Source: Nonomuraea turcica
GTDB lineage: Bacteria > Actinomycetota > Actinomycetes > Streptosporangiales > Streptosporangiaceae
DNA: 64,000 bases
Direction: 5' to 3'
Assembly (NCBI RefSeq): GCF_030718205.1
Contig: NZ_JAUZQF010000015.1
Coordinates: 62,001 to 126,000, forward strand
Shown here one piece after another: positions 24,642 to 33,300 of the stretch. The notes beneath the pieces were generated by a model. It was not told where the DNA came from. It did no database searches and saw nothing but the letters and a program-made list of their open reading frames with translations. Numbering within the stretch: position 1 is the first letter of the stretch; each line of letters opens with the position of its first letter. A program made the translations under genes and the position numbers.

Positions 24642-25844
24642 ATGGCCACCATCGTCGAGCGGTACAACGTTCCCAAGCAACACTTCTGGCTGCACGGACC
24701 GCGAACCGGCCAGCCGGTCGAGTATGACTCCGACACCGGTCTGTGGAGCGTCTACGGCTACCCGGAGCTGCTGGAGGTCCTCGGCGACCCCGCGACCTTC
24801 TCCTCCGACACCATGCGCATCGTGCCCAAGGACCAGCTGCCCGAGGGCGAGGAGATCTCCTTGGCGGGCTTCATCACCCAGATCGACCCGCCCGAGCATG
24901 GCAAACTGCGCAAGCTGGTCAGCAGCGCCTTCACCCGCAAGGTCATCGCGGATCTCGAGCCGAGGATCGCCGCCCTCACCCGCGAGCTGCTCGACGCGGC
25001 CCGCGATCGCGACCGGTTCGAGCTCGTGACCGATCTGGCCTACCCGCTTCCTGTCATCGTCATCGCGGAGCTGCTGGGCGTGCCCACCAGCGATCGCGCC
25101 CTGTTCAAGGACTGGGCCGACGCGCTGTTCCAGCGTGACGCCAAGCTCTCGCTCAAGGAGACCCCCGAAGAACGGGGCGTGGACGTGCAGGCCACGATGA
25201 CGGCGTGGCGGGACATGTTCGCCTACCTCGCCGGCCACGCCGCGGAGCGCCGGCGGCAGCCGCGCGCCGACCTGCTCACCAAGCTGGTCGAGGCCGAGGT
25301 GGACGGCGAGCGCCTGCCCGACGATCAGGTCGTCAACTTCGCGATGGTCCTGCTGCTGGCCGGGCACATCACCACGACGATGTTGCTCGGCAACACGGTG
25401 CTGTGTCTGGACGCCTTCCCCGAGCAGCAGGAGAGGGTACGCGCCGACCGCACGACGATCCCGGCCGTCATCGAGGAGTCGCTCCGCTATCTCACCCCGT
25501 TCGCCGCCCTCGCCCGCGCCACCATGCGCGAAGCCGAGCTCGGCGGGGTGACGATTCCGGCCGACACCCTGGTCATGTGCTGGCTGGCGACCGCCAACAG
25601 GGACGCCCGCCAGTTCCCCGACCCGGACGCCTTCGACCCGGGGCGCGACCCCAACTCGCATCTCGGCTTCGGCCGTGGCATCCACTTCTGCCTGGGCGCT
25701 CCCTTGGCCCGGCTGGAGGGGCGGGTCGCGCTGGACATCCTGCTCGACCGGTTCCCCACCCTGCGCACCGACCCCGACGACCCCGTGGACTTCATCCCCA
25801 CGCCGACGATGGCGGGAGTGCGCCGCCTTCCGCTGCTGGTCTGA
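24642..25844 (+). CDS. Cytochrome P450 monooxygenase
   Basis: A soluble class I bacterial P450 of 400 residues. The I-helix oxygen-binding segment is LLLAGHITTTMLLG (His replaces the usual acidic residue of AGxE/DT), the ExxR is in EESLRY, and the haem ligand is Cys350 in FGRGIHFCLGAPLARLEGR. It needs ferredoxin and reductase from elsewhere. GGGGAGGGAGAGGCG precedes the ATG. Linked to the GbsR/MarR-type regulator upstream, it is more likely a detoxifying or tailoring enzyme than housekeeping. Confidence 0.95.
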   Translation: MATIVERYNVPKQHFWLHGPRTGQPVEYDSDTGLWSVYGYPELLEVLGDPATFSSDTMRIVPKDQLPEGEEISLAGFITQIDPPEHGKLRKLVSSAFTRKVIADLEPRIAALTRELLDAARDRDRFELVTDLAYPLPVIVIAELLGVPTSDRALFKDWADALFQRDAKLSLKETPEERGVDVQATMTAWRDMFAYLAGHAAERRRQPRADLLTKLVEAEVDGERLPDDQVVNFAMVLLLAGHITTTMLLGNTVLCLDAFPEQQERVRADRTTIPAVIEESLRYLTPFAALARATMREAELGGVTIPADTLVMCWLATANRDARQFPDPDAFDPGRDPNSHLGFGRGIHFCLGAPLARLEGRVALDILLDRFPTLRTDPDDPVDFIPTPTMAGVRRLPLLV

Positions 25845-25904
25845 CGTCAGTAGGGGTGCTTCACGTAGGCGTCGCGGTGCGCGGCCGGCTGCGCGTTCGC
25901 GGCC

Positions 25905-26775
25905 ATGGGCGCGGTCACGGGATCGGCGGGGACGGCGGCGGCGGCGCGCCCGCGCGGGATGGCGCTGGTGGCCCGGCCCGCGGAAGCCTCCCTTGGGCGG
26001 CGCACGGTGTCCACCTGGACGTACAACGGCGTCGTGCCGGGTCCGCCGATCGAGGCCACCGCCCGGGGAGATCGTCAGAGTGCCGCTGATCAACGCGCTG
26101 CCGGCGGACACCACTGTGCACTGGCACGGCATCAGGATCGACCCTCGCCGTCGGCACTCAGCACGACCGCGGCCTGTACGGACCCTTGATCGTCGCCGAC
26201 CCGCGTGAGCCGCTCGGCTACGACGAGGAGTTCATGGTGCTGCTCGACGACTGACTGGACGGCATGGGCGGCACCCCAGACGACGCGCTGCGCCGGCTGA
26301 ACTCCACCACCCAGCACGACGACACCCTGCGCAGTGACGCGCTCGGCGGCGTGGCGGCGGAGCTGCGCCATCCGCGGCCGCCGACACCGCGTTCCGCGTC
26401 GCGCTCGGCGGCCACGAGCTGACCGTCACCCACACCGACGGGTTCCCGTGCGACCCGGTCACCGTGGACTCGATCCTGATCGGGATGGGCGAGCGCTACG
26501 ACGTCCTCGTACAGCTGGGCTCGGGAGCGTTTCCCCTCGTCGCGGTCGCGGAGGGGAAGCAGGCGCGGGCGTTCGCGGTGGTGCGGACGAGCAGGCGGGC
26601 GGCCACGCCCGCGGAGGGCGTACCGTCCGGCAACGAGTGGACGCTCAACGACCGGCTGGCCGTTCCAGCTCAACGCGCACGGCGTGCGGGGGCCGCGCAA
26701 GGACACCGTGAACATCAAACCGCGCGAGCGCCTCGAGATCGACGTGCTCGCCGACAACCTCGGCGCACGTCGTGC
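25905..26775 (+). pseudogene. Decayed multicopper oxidase
   Basis: Pieces of a multicopper oxidase occur in order but in different frames: TVSTWTYNGVVPGPPIEA (frame of 25905), then VPLINALPADTTVHWHGIRID (next frame, copper motif HWHG), GTQHDRGLYGPLIVADP, GGHELTVTHTDGFPCDPVTV, and a last FQLNAHGVRGPRKDTVN piece. A stop (TGA) ends the third piece near 26254. The region between the HWHG motif and GTQHD is missing, where WYHSH-like copper ligands belong, and so is the C-terminal HCH motif. Several frameshifts and deletions make a functional product impossible. The last piece runs into the TetR upstream region. Confidence 0.78.
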
Positions 26776-26780
26776 CCACT

Positions 26781-26810
26781 TTGCGTACGGCGTGCGCCAC
26801 GCGCTAGGGT
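26781..26810 (+). promoter_or_regulatory. Promoter of the TetR gene, probably leaderless
   Basis: TTGCGT (26781-26786), an 18-base spacer and TAGGGT (26805-26810) lie only eight bases before the ATG at 26819. The transcript would start at or beside the initiation codon, a leaderless mRNA as common in actinobacteria. No ribosome-binding site is present, in agreement. Confidence 0.5.
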
Positions 26811-26818
26811 GTGGTCCC

Positions 26819-27556
26819 ATGGCAGCAGACAAGCAACCGCTTCCGTCGGTGTGGGCCCGCCCGCGCAAGGAGCGGGAGCAGCCGGTCCTGAGCAGAGAGC
26901 ACATCGTGGCCGAGGCCGTGCGGCTCCTCGACGAGGAGGGCATGGACGCCCTGAGCATGCGCCGCCTGGGCAGCAGGCTGGGCGCGGGCGCCACCTCGCT
27001 CTACCGGCACGTGGCCAACAAGGACGAGTTGTTCGAGCTGGCCGTGGACGAGGTCTATGGCGAGCTGGCGCTGAGCGCGCCGGGCGATCCGGCCGCCTGG
27101 CGGGCCACGGTGACCGAGGTCGCCGGCGGACTGCGCGCGACGATCCTGCGCCACCCGTGGGTCGCCGCCAAGCTCGGCGAGGCGGGGCTGTCCTACCTCG
27201 GGCCCAACGTGCTGCGCCGCTCCGAGCACCTGCTCGCCGTGTTCGAGGGCGCCGGCTTCTCGCTGAAGGAGGCCGATCGGGCGATGAACGCCGTCATCGC
27301 CTACGTGCTGGGCGTCTCCACCAGCGAGGCCGCGTGGATCTCCATGGTCGCCCGCAGCGGGCAGAGCGAGCAGGCGTGGGCCGAGCAGCTGTGGCCGGCC
27401 GCCGAGCAGGCCGTCCGGGACTTCCCCCGGCTGCGCGCCCTGTATGCCGAGCAGCGCGAGGCCAAGCCGTCCGCGGAGAACGAGGACAACTTCGACTACG
27501 GCCTCCAGCGCCTCCTCGACGGCCTGGAAGCCCGCCTCCGCACCACCGCCGGCTGA
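26819..27556 (+). CDS. TetR-family transcriptional regulator
   Basis: A 245-residue repressor. The N-terminal HTH (LSREHIVAEAVRLLDEEGMDALSMRRLGSRLGAGATSLYRHVANKDEL) is a classical TetR domain, and the C-terminal part resembles the TetR_C ligand-binding fold (TilR/Erm37-like). The frame is open to 26684 because it fuses with the last piece of the dead multicopper oxidase; ATG 26819 is the first codon giving a normal TetR N-terminus. No obvious regulated partner remains; the neighbouring APC permease is a candidate. Confidence 0.88.
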   Translation: MAADKQPLPSVWARPRKEREQPVLSREHIVAEAVRLLDEEGMDALSMRRLGSRLGAGATSLYRHVANKDELFELAVDEVYGELALSAPGDPAAWRATVTEVAGGLRATILRHPWVAAKLGEAGLSYLGPNVLRRSEHLLAVFEGAGFSLKEADRAMNAVIAYVLGVSTSEAAWISMVARSGQSEQAWAEQLWPAAEQAVRDFPRLRALYAEQREAKPSAENEDNFDYGLQRLLDGLEARLRTTAG

Positions 27557-27756
27557 CCCCGCCTCACCACGGCCGGAGGCATGGCCGCCCCGAGCAGGGG
27601 TGTTCCGAGCCTGGCTCACGATGTGATTCGCGTGGCACATCATGGCCGGACCTTGCGACGTGACCCCGGGCTACGGAAGGATCACCGGGTCGATACACCC
27701 CCCGCGCCCCGGGCACCCCCCGCCCTATGGCCGCATGACGACACGGAGAGGCTGTC

Positions 27757-29169
27757 GTGCGCACACAGGAGAGCATCGAACAGTTCGGTTACCAGCAGGA
27801 ATTACGGCGCGGGGTCGGGCTCACCGATCTCGTGTTCTACGGCCTGGTCTTCATGGTGCCGATCGCCCCATTCGCGATCTTCGGCCTGGTCTACTCCCAC
27901 TCCGGCGGCATGCCGGTTCTGGCGTACGTGGTCGGCGTGATCGCGCTGCTGTTCACGGCGGCGTCGTACGCGCAGATGGTCAAGGCGTTCCCCTTGTCGG
28001 GGTCGGTCTACAACTACGCGGGTCGCGGCATCGCGCCACCGGTCGGGTTCATGACCGGATGGATGGTGCTGCTCGACTACATCCTCGTCCCGTGCCTGCT
28101 CTACCTGGTCGCCTCCGTCGCCATGAACTCCAGCGTGCCGCAGGTGCCCGTGTGGGCGTGGCTGGTCATTTTCGTGGTCGTCAACATGGCGATCAACCTG
28201 CGGGGCATCCGGATGACGGTCAAGCTCACCCGCGTGATGATCGCGCTCGAGCTCGTCGTGCTGGCATTGTTCCTGCTGGCCGGCATCTGGGCACTGCTCC
28301 AGGGCAAGGGCCAGGGCTTCAGCCTCACGCCGCTGTTCAATCCTGAGACGTTCTCCTGGCCGGTGATGTTCGCTGCGGTCTCGATCGCCGTGCTGTCGTT
28401 CCTCGGCTTCGACGGGATCAGCATGCTGGTCGAGGAGTCCACCGGCGGGTCCGCCCAGGTGGGCCGGGCCATGCGGGTGGCGCTGGCGCTGGCCGGTGTG
28501 CTGTTCATCGTGCAGGTGTGGGTGGCGGCGCTGCTGGTGCCCGACCCCGCGGGGCTGCTGCGCGAGGGCAGCGACACCGCGTTCTACGACACGGCCGCGC
28601 TCGCGGGCGGCGAGTGGCTCAGGCACGTCACCTCGACCGCCACCGCGCTCTCCTGGGGCCTGGCGAACACGCTGGTCGCCCAGGTGGCCGTCTCGCGCCT
28701 GCTGTACGCGATGGCACGCGACAGGCAGCTGCCGTCGTTCCTGGCCAAGGTGTCGGTCCGGCACTCGGTGCCGGCCAACGCGATCATCCTCGTCGCGGCG
28801 CTGTCCGTCGGGCTCGGGATCTGGATGTCCACCCGCGCCGACGGCGTCGAGCTCCTGTCCAGCCTGATCAACATGGGCGCCATGGTCGCCTTCGTGGTCC
28901 TGCACGTGTCGGTGATCGTCCACTACGAGTTCCGCATGCGCTCGGACAACATGTGGTCGCACCTGCTCTCGCCGCTGATCGGGATGGCGATCCTCGTGTT
29001 CGTCGTGCTCAACGCCAACGTGATGGCGCAGGTGGTCGGCCTTGTCTGGCTCGGCGTCGGCCTCCTGGTGCTGATCATGCTGTACGCCCTCGGCCGCCGC
29101 CCCAGCCTCCATGACATGAGCGCCACACCCGGCGTGCACGGCACGAATGCCACATCCACCCGCCCATGA
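27757..29169 (+). CDS. APC-superfamily amino acid/polyamine permease
   Basis: A 470-residue transporter with about twelve membrane helices. The first helix has the APC signature GLTDLVFYGLVFMVPIAPFAIFG; the consensus around VYNYAGRGIAPPVGFMTGW fits the PuuP/YbeC-like group that imports putrescine, amines or amino acids by proton symport. The GTG start at 27757 follows GGAG. The stop overlaps the start of the GPP34-like gene. The 200 bp upstream holds no recognisable gene or strong promoter. Confidence 0.9.
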   Translation: MRTQESIEQFGYQQELRRGVGLTDLVFYGLVFMVPIAPFAIFGLVYSHSGGMPVLAYVVGVIALLFTAASYAQMVKAFPLSGSVYNYAGRGIAPPVGFMTGWMVLLDYILVPCLLYLVASVAMNSSVPQVPVWAWLVIFVVVNMAINLRGIRMTVKLTRVMIALELVVLALFLLAGIWALLQGKGQGFSLTPLFNPETFSWPVMFAAVSIAVLSFLGFDGISMLVEESTGGSAQVGRAMRVALALAGVLFIVQVWVAALLVPDPAGLLREGSDTAFYDTAALAGGEWLRHVTSTATALSWGLANTLVAQVAVSRLLYAMARDRQLPSFLAKVSVRHSVPANAIILVAALSVGLGIWMSTRADGVELLSSLINMGAMVAFVVLHVSVIVHYEFRMRSDNMWSHLLSPLIGMAILVFVVLNANVMAQVVGLVWLGVGLLVLIMLYALGRRPSLHDMSATPGVHGTNATSTRP

Positions 29170-29801
29170 ACCGGCTGCCGCTTCATCAGGATCTCTACCT
29201 CGTCGCGCACGACCAGTCCGGCAAGCCCTTGATCCATCAGTCCTCGATGGCGCTCGGGCTGGCCGGCGCGGCGCTGCTCGACCTGGCCCTGGACGGTCGC
29301 GTCGCGGTCGCGAGGGGCCGGGTCGCGGTCTCCGACCCCGTCGTCCCCACCGGTGACCCGCTCACCGACGACCTGCTCGCGCTCGTCGCCGGGGAGCCAG
29401 GGGACGTGCGGTCACCGATCAAGAAGGTGGCCGAGCGGGCCTACGACCGCACCCGGGAGGATCTGGTGGCGGCCGGCGTGTTGCTGCGGGTGACCAAGAG
29501 GGTGATGGGCGTGCTGCCGACCACGCGCTATCAGCTCGCCGACGTCGCCTCGGTCGTACGCGCCTCTTCGGGGGCGCGTTCCGCGGTCGAGGGCTGGAAG
29601 AAACCGGACGCCCGGGGCGCGGCGCTGTGCGGGCTGGTGTCCGTGCTGCGACTGGAGGCGGAGCTCTACCTCGACCTGCCGTCGAGCGAGCTCGTCGGCA
29701 GGCTGCGCGAGATCGTCCGCGACAGTCCGCGGGTGGTCGGCGAGTTGGTCGCCGTGGTGGACACGCTGGTCGCGGAGGCAGCAATAGCGGTATATCGCTG
29801 A
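29166..29801 (+). CDS. GPP34 (Golgi phosphoprotein 3)-family protein
   Basis: A 211-residue protein with the GPP34 pattern: LHQDLYLVAHDQSGKPL, then SMALGLAGAALLDLALDGRVAV, and RVMGVLPTTRYQ. The eukaryotic relative GOLPH3 binds phosphatidylinositol-4-phosphate on Golgi membranes; actinobacterial copies are of unknown role. The start overlaps the APC permease stop by four bases, suggesting a membrane-linked function with the permease. Confidence 0.88.
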   Translation: MNRLPLHQDLYLVAHDQSGKPLIHQSSMALGLAGAALLDLALDGRVAVARGRVAVSDPVVPTGDPLTDDLLALVAGEPGDVRSPIKKVAERAYDRTREDLVAAGVLLRVTKRVMGVLPTTRYQLADVASVVRASSGARSAVEGWKKPDARGAALCGLVSVLRLEAELYLDLPSSELVGRLREIVRDSPRVVGELVAVVDTLVAEAAIAVYR

Positions 29802-29871
29802 TTTGTCGTGATACATGGACGATGCCCCAAACGCGAGTTACGCTCCGCTCGCCGAGATATGGGGGGAATTC

Positions 29872-31131
29872 ATGAGTTACACGCTATTACGCGGCAATTT
29901 TGTCATCCGATATCCGGATCTCCCGCGACAAGGGCCGGAACCGGACGGTGACACGGTCAAGTTCTTGCCCGATAACCCCGCGCTGGTCGAGGCGCTGCCC
30001 CGGCACTCCGGCTCGCCGCCGGACATCACGCGCCGCGGCATCTCCGCACGTCTGGAGGCCATCGACGCGCTGGAAACCCACTTCGGCGAGACCCACCAGG
30101 AGCTGACGGGCGCCGAGGCGGCAAGGGATGAGCTGCTTCGGCTGCTCGGCTTCACCAACGTGGTCTTCTGGGACGACCTGCCGAACAAGGTCCGCTCCGC
30201 CGACCAGGACGCGATCCGCGGCCACGTGCTCACCAACGGCATCGACGCCAACGGCCGGCTGATCGCGTTCGTGTTCGCGGGCGACCACCCGGGGGCGGAC
30301 GGCTCGCGGGTGTTCCTGGACGGGCGGCTGGCCGACGCCTCCGTCAACGCCGCGCTGCTCGCCGCCGGGCTGGTCTATCCGGCGTTCTACGCGACCCTGC
30401 CCGCCGAGCTGCGTACGCACCTGGCGGACGTGTCGGCGGCGGCCAGGCAGAAGGCGCTCGCCACCGGCATCTGGCCGCGCTCCACCGCCGACCCCGACGG
30501 CGTGGCCGTCATCCCCGACCTGGCCGCGGCCGAGCAACTGGTGATGTGGCCCAAGCTGTTCCGCCGCATCGTGCCGTACCTCGCGGCGGGATTCCCCGAC
30601 TTCGACGGCTTCGACGCGTGGCTGCGGGCCGACCCGGTGCACCGCGACGACGAGCTGTTCCTGCTCGACAAGCTCGAACGGGGCAACCTGCACGACGTCG
30701 TCTGGGCCTCCGGCCACCAGATCCAGCTCACGGCGTGGCCGGAGTCGTTCATCATCAACCCGGATCCCCCGCCGCCGGGCTCGACCGTCAACCCGCCGCT
30801 CATCGCCTTGGGCGACGTGCTGATCGTGGCGGCCCTGCCCGACCCCGTGGGCGCCGACCGCGGCGCGGAGTCGGTCACGTTGCTCAACGTCACGCCAGGC
30901 CCGGTCGACCTGTCGGGCTGGTGGTTGTCGGATGCCGCCAACACCCGCAAGGACCTGAGCGGGGCCCTGGCGGGCGGCACCACGCTGCGGGTGCCGCTCG
31001 ACGGGGCGCTGCAGCTCGGCAACCAGGGCGACGGCCTCGTCCTCGTCGATCCCCGGGGGAACACGATCGATCAGGTGAGCTACAAGGGCGAAAGGGTACG
31101 CGCGGGCCGCACCATTTGCTTCGGCCGCTGA
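29872..31131 (+). CDS. Staphylococcal-nuclease-like protein with C-terminal lamin-tail domain
   Basis: A 419-residue protein. The N-terminal half looks like an OB-fold/SNase-like domain (PDGDTVKFLPD, RLEAIDALETHFGETHQ, AVNAALLAAGLVYPAFY-like region), though the catalytic Arg/Glu set is not clearly complete. The C-terminal about 110 residues form a lamin-tail domain (ESVTLLNVTPGPVDLSGWWLSD ... GDGLVLVDPRGNTIDQVSY). No signal peptide is seen. I chose ATG 29872, preceded by GGGGGA, over ATG 29815. Lamin-tail domains often accompany nucleases and mediate binding. Confidence 0.72.
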   Translation: MSYTLLRGNFVIRYPDLPRQGPEPDGDTVKFLPDNPALVEALPRHSGSPPDITRRGISARLEAIDALETHFGETHQELTGAEAARDELLRLLGFTNVVFWDDLPNKVRSADQDAIRGHVLTNGIDANGRLIAFVFAGDHPGADGSRVFLDGRLADASVNAALLAAGLVYPAFYATLPAELRTHLADVSAAARQKALATGIWPRSTADPDGVAVIPDLAAAEQLVMWPKLFRRIVPYLAAGFPDFDGFDAWLRADPVHRDDELFLLDKLERGNLHDVVWASGHQIQLTAWPESFIINPDPPPPGSTVNPPLIALGDVLIVAALPDPVGADRGAESVTLLNVTPGPVDLSGWWLSDAANTRKDLSGALAGGTTLRVPLDGALQLGNQGDGLVLVDPRGNTIDQVSYKGERVRAGRTICFGR

Positions 31132-31210
31132 AGCACGGCGGTTCCGCTGGCCAAGGGCGGCCTCACGTCGGAGACTGGGCGTTCCGACCGGCGATACGAA
31201 GGAGTTCGCG

Positions 31211-31774
31211 ATGTTCATGGCGCGGTACATGACACGTTCGATGCTCAGGTTCGCGGTGGGGGCGGCGGCGGGGTACATGCTCGCGGTGCGCCCGTGGCAC
31301 CTGCGCTGGGGCGCCGACGACGGCGAGGTCTACGGCGAGATGGCGGGTGATGACATCGTCCGCACGCCGCAGTACCAGGCGACCCGCGCCATCACCGTCG
31401 AGGCCTCCCCTGCGGCCGTCTGGCCCTGGCTGGTCCAGCTGGGCGGTCCTCCTGCGGAGGAAGCGGAGCAGCAGGGGCTCAAGGTCGGCGACACGCTGCG
31501 CTCCGGGCCTGATGGCGCCGGGTTCGTCGTGGAGCAGACCGATCCGCCGCACACGCTCGTTCTGGTTCATCGGGGCGAAGAGGCCATCACCACGTGCTCC
31601 ATCTCGCTCCGCGAGACCGACGACGGCAAGACCAGGATGGTCTTCCGCGTACGGATCAAGGCCGCGCCCGGCCTGAACGGCACCCTCTATCTCGCCAGGA
31701 TGGACCTGGCCGACTTCCTGACCGTGCGGAGGCAGATGCAGACCATCAAGTCCCGCGCCGAGTCCGCGCGCTGA
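31211..31774 (+). CDS. SRPBCC-fold protein (polyketide cyclase/START-like)
   Basis: A 187-residue protein. A short N-terminal hydrophobic segment (SMLRFAVGAAAGYMLAV) leads to a helix-grip domain (ITVEASPAAVWPWLVQLGG ... LVLVHRGEEAITTCSISLRE ... LARMDLADFLTVRRQM). Family members bind hydrophobic ligands; function unknown. GAAGGAG precedes the ATG. A strong terminator follows at 31787-31823. Confidence 0.8.
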   Translation: MFMARYMTRSMLRFAVGAAAGYMLAVRPWHLRWGADDGEVYGEMAGDDIVRTPQYQATRAITVEASPAAVWPWLVQLGGPPAEEAEQQGLKVGDTLRSGPDGAGFVVEQTDPPHTLVLVHRGEEAITTCSISLRETDDGKTRMVFRVRIKAAPGLNGTLYLARMDLADFLTVRRQMQTIKSRAESAR

Positions 31775-31786
31775 GCGCGGGAGCCC

Positions 31787-31823
31787 AGCGGCGCCGTCCC
31801 CTTCCTCGGGGGACGGCGCCGCT
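31787..31823 (+). terminator. Strong hairpin terminator
   Basis: A 15-bp perfect GC-rich stem (arms 31787-31801 and 31809-31823, loop of seven bases), followed by TTGGTGTTG, directly after the SRPBCC gene stop. Confidence 0.85.
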
Positions 31824-31911
31824 TGGTGTTGACGGCAGACCTTGACGCCGATTACGGTTCCGGCACGATTGGTGAAATATTCGCCACTTTTCCGAAACTT
31901 TCGGAGGCACC

Positions 31912-33246
31912 ATGTTACGAGGACTTGTCGCCATCACCGTGCTCGGTCTCCTGGTGGTGAACCCGGCGCACGCGGCGCCAGCACCGGCCATCACCCTGAA
32001 CGAGCGCGTCACGCACCAGCAGATGGACGGCTTCGGCGTCTCTCAGGCGTTCCGCCGCAACGAGTTGCTCGAGGCGCTGTCGCCGGCGCAGCAGCGGGAG
32101 ATCCTCGACCTGTGGTTCGACCGGGAGAAGGGGGCCGGCCTCAGCATCCTGCGGCTCGGCATCGGCTCCTCCCCCGCGGGCAGCCCGTACGACCACATGG
32201 TGTCGATCCAGCCGGAGAACCCCGGCGGCCCGGACGCCCCGCCCAAGTACGTGTGGGACGGCGACGACAACAGCCAGGTCTGGGTGGCCAAGGAGGCCAA
32301 GGCGTATGGCGTGAAGCGCTTCTTCGCCGACGCCTGGAGCGCGCCCGGCTACATGAAGACCAACGGCGACGACAAGAACGGCGGCAATCTGCTGCCGGAG
32401 TGGGAGAAGGCGTACGCGAACTACCTGCTGGCGTACACGAAGTTCTACGAGCAGGAAGGCATCAAGATCACCGACCTCGGGTTCACGAACGAACCCGACT
32501 GGACGGCCACGTACGCCTCCATGCGCTTCACCCCGGAGCAGGCCGCCCAGTTCGTCAAGGTGCTCGGCCCGATCGCCAAGGGCAACGTGAACCTGGTGTG
32601 CTGCGACTCCTTCGGCTGGAACCAGGCCAAGGCGTACACGGCGGCGATCGAGGCCGATCCCGAGGCCCGCCGCTGGGTCAAGACGCACGCCGGCCACACG
32701 TACGCCAGCCCCGTGGACGCCCCGCTGCCGACCAGCAGGAAGACCTGGATGTCGGAGTGGAACCCCAACGGCTCGACCTGGAACGAGGCCTGGGACGACG
32801 GCAGCGGCTACGACGGCTTCACGATCGCGCAGGCCATCCACGACGCGCTCACGCTGGGCGACGTCAGCGCCTACATTTACTGGCTGGGCGCCTCGCGCGG
32901 CACGACCAGGGCGTTCATGCAGGTCGACGACACGGCGAAGACCTACAAGGTGTCGAAGCGGTTGTGGGCGATGGCGGCCTACAGCCGGTTCATCCGGCCG
33001 GGCGCGGTCCGGGTGGACGCCTCGGCGGCGAATCCGGCGCTGAAGGTCTCGGCGTTCCGCAACACGGACGGGTCGAAGGTGATCGTGGCCCTCAACACGG
33101 GCACCGAGGCCGTCACGTGGGACGGGGTGCGCGGCAGGGCGACCGCGTACGTGACGAACAACGACAACTCGCTCACCCCGTCGGCCGTGACCGGCCGCAC
33201 GGTGACCCTCCAACCGCGGTCGCTGACCACCATCGTGGTCCGCTGA
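31912..33246 (+). CDS. Secreted GH30-family glycoside hydrolase
   Basis: A 444-residue enzyme with a signal peptide (MLRGLVAITVLGLLVVNPAHA-A) and a (beta/alpha)8 barrel with beta-sandwich side domain of GH30. The acid/base is Glu194 in FTNEPDW and the nucleophile Glu282 in WMSEWNP. MDGFGVSQAF at the mature N-terminus is typical. Family members cut xylan, beta-1,6-glucan/galactan or related beta-linked chains; subfamily not assigned. GGAGG precedes the ATG and a bidirectional terminator follows. Confidence 0.93.
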   Translation: MLRGLVAITVLGLLVVNPAHAAPAPAITLNERVTHQQMDGFGVSQAFRRNELLEALSPAQQREILDLWFDREKGAGLSILRLGIGSSPAGSPYDHMVSIQPENPGGPDAPPKYVWDGDDNSQVWVAKEAKAYGVKRFFADAWSAPGYMKTNGDDKNGGNLLPEWEKAYANYLLAYTKFYEQEGIKITDLGFTNEPDWTATYASMRFTPEQAAQFVKVLGPIAKGNVNLVCCDSFGWNQAKAYTAAIEADPEARRWVKTHAGHTYASPVDAPLPTSRKTWMSEWNPNGSTWNEAWDDGSGYDGFTIAQAIHDALTLGDVSAYIYWLGASRGTTRAFMQVDDTAKTYKVSKRLWAMAAYSRFIRPGAVRVDASAANPALKVSAFRNTDGSKVIVALNTGTEAVTWDGVRGRATAYVTNNDNSLTPSAVTGRTVTLQPRSLTTIVVR

Positions 33247-33249
33247 TCG

Positions 33250-33290
33250 GCGGCGAGAGCCCGGAGCCGGTTTCCCCGGGCTCTCGCCGC
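33250..33290. terminator. Bidirectional hairpin terminator
   Basis: A 15-bp perfect stem (33250-33264 with 33276-33290) around an 11-base loop lies between the converging GH30 and MetE-like genes and can stop transcripts from both sides. Confidence 0.82.
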
Positions 33291-33300
33291 ATCCCTGCTG

